A stretch of 64,000 bases of DNA from Corynebacterium choanae (lineage in GTDB: Bacteria; Actinomycetota; Actinomycetes; Mycobacteriales; Mycobacteriaceae), in the NCBI RefSeq assembly GCF_003813965.1, contig NZ_CP033896.1, positions 1,426,001 through 1,490,000 of the forward strand, given 5' to 3'. The position numbers and the translations under genes were made by a program. Under the pieces are notes generated by a model that saw only the letters and a program-made list of their open reading frames with translations, was not told where the DNA came from and did not search any database. Below, piece by piece: positions 63,109 through 64,000 of the stretch. Within the stretch, counting starts at the first letter, position 1; every line of letters starts with the position of its first letter.

Positions 63109-64000
63109 GTGAGCACACCAAAGGTACGCCGAACAATGCTGGTTTCGCTGCTTGTTGTCAGCGGTCTTCTTGCTGGTTGTTCCAGTGATTCGCCGCAAGA
63201 ACAACGAGTCGATGAGCAAGCGCTTCTCTTCGGCAATGCGACTCCAGCTGATTCCCCGGCAGCCCCAGCTGCGAATCCGGTGCAGCTCAACTCCAGCTTG
63301 ACTACCGCGCTTGGCGGCAGCCCAGTTGCGCTCCATTCAGTCAAGAACACGCTTATTGTGCAAGGTCCACGTGGCATAGCAGTCGGTGACCTTGCCGCAA
63401 TCACCGATGGCACCGCTGACGTTGTTGCAATAAGTCAAAGCTGCGGACCGATCGCTGTTGCTCCCACCACGACTGCTTTTCCAGCAGGTGCTGTGACGAT
63501 TTCATGTCCAACCGACGATGCTGCCGCTTCGGCAACAGTCACGATTTATCCACTCGATAAGCTGGACTCCCCTCTGACTGCAACCGTCGCCTCAGCAATC
63601 AATCGTGCAACCCTCACCAGTGAGGATTCGCTTGTCGTCGGATCTGATGCTGATACGCAGCTTACTGTGTATCCGGTGGCAAGCAGCGGCATTGCTGTGG
63701 ACGACGGGAAGACGATCAAACTCGACCAAGTATCCGATAGTCTTGTAGCAGTTCCCGCCGCCGACTATTTGGACGGTGTTGTCAGCGTCAACGATGAGAA
63801 ATCAAAAATCGGCGGCGTGTCATTGGCGGAACATGATGCCGCATATCTGCGGGGTGGCCGTGGCATCGCCCAACTTATCGCTGCCGGCGACAACACGATC
63901 GCTGCAACAGACCAGCGCAACAACCAACTAATGGTGTTTACCTCAAGTCCGCTGATTATGTTGCATCAAACCCAAACCACAGGTAAATCCCCGTGGGCTG
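63109..64000 (+). CDS. Lipoprotein, LppL-like (incomplete)
   Basis: The first ~297 codons of a gene that runs past the window. The N-terminus has a lipoprotein signal (RRTMLVSLLVVSGLLAGCSS, lipid Cys 24) and then short beta-rich blocks (NTLIVQGPRGIAVGDLAAIT, EDSLVVGSDADTQLTVYPVA, RGGRGIAQLIAAGDNTIAAT) that look like propeller blades. Its place beside uppP and mshC matches lppL next to these genes in mycobacteria and the equivalent lipoprotein of C. glutamicum. The start GTG 63109 seems leaderless. Function is not known. Confidence 0.75.
   Translation, partial: MSTPKVRRTMLVSLLVVSGLLAGCSSDSPQEQRVDEQALLFGNATPADSPAAPAANPVQLNSSLTTALGGSPVALHSVKNTLIVQGPRGIAVGDLAAITDGTADVVAISQSCGPIAVAPTTTAFPAGAVTISCPTDDAAASATVTIYPLDKLDSPLTATVASAINRATLTSEDSLVVGSDADTQLTVYPVASSGIAVDDGKTIKLDQVSDSLVAVPAADYLDGVVSVNDEKSKIGGVSLAEHDAAYLRGGRGIAQLIAAGDNTIAATDQRNNQLMVFTSSPLIMLHQTQTTGKSPWA

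Overview
This window comes from a Corynebacterium-type, mycolic-acid-containing actinobacterium. The evidence is gene content and order. On the minus strand, uppP, mshC, hisE, hisG, aspA, the Pup ligation genes (arc, dop, pup, pafA), pafB/pafC, tatA/tatC, helY and a PepQ-type peptidase follow one another. Polyprenol-phosphate mannose synthase (ppm1) and apolipoprotein N-acyltransferase (lnt/ppm2) are separate neighbours next to rbpA, as known for corynebacteria. pup is followed directly by pafA, so the proteasome genes prcBA found at this spot in mycobacteria are absent, which is also typical of corynebacteria. No tRNA, rRNA, CRISPR array or intact insertion sequence was seen.

Layout. (1) 1-2.25 kb: a decayed remnant of a small theta-type plasmid (RepA, an HTH partner, a ribbon-helix-helix protein and a toxin-antitoxin pair). 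Three of the five genes carry a frameshift or nonsense codon, and a fourth ends at a stop codon followed by an in-frame AT-hook tail. (2) 2.4-10.6 kb: a cyclopropane-fatty-acid-synthase relative without a recognisable SAM-binding loop, a DedA membrane protein, a large FAD/Fe-S dehydrogenase, about 1 kb with no convincing gene, a small membrane protein, a YceI protein and a zinc-ribbon protein. (3) 10.7-14.7 kb: rbpA with a SigH-like promoter, ppm1, lnt and fxsA. (4) 14.8-28 kb: a B12 block (cobN, cobG, cobH, cobIJ, cobK, cobM, cobL) for the oxygen-dependent corrin route, interrupted by a lipase-family gene and a small exported protein. cobF is not in the window. (5) 28-38.4 kb: pepQ, a trypsin-like protease, helY, a second HelY-like protein that has lost the ATPase motifs, tatC and tatA. 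(6) 38.7-49.4 kb: the pupylation locus with the DNA-damage regulators PafB/PafC and, between them and pafA, a gene for a 1037-residue lipoprotein with repeats and a CAP-like domain. (7) 49.6-64 kb: trmI, M18 aminopeptidase, RecB-type nuclease, zinc alcohol dehydrogenase, aspA, hisG, hisE, a HAD phosphatase, mshC with an unusual C-terminal extension, uppP, and the start of a lipoprotein gene.

Functional links. Ppm1 and Lnt act on the cell envelope (lipoglycan mannose donor; lipoprotein acylation), and the window itself encodes two predicted lipoproteins. Dop converts Pup-GGQ to Pup-GGE, PafA ligates it to lysines, and ARC unfolds tagged proteins. Without a proteasome this is expected to serve ARC-driven unfolding or release, as reported for ferritin in C. 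glutamicum. PafB and PafC are co-translated WYL regulators.

Most promising for new biology: the motif-dead HelY paralogue beside intact HelY, the repeat/CAP lipoprotein inside the pupylation locus, the extended MshC, the cobG-cobH intergenic region with competing helices, and the CFA-synthase-like pseudoenzyme.
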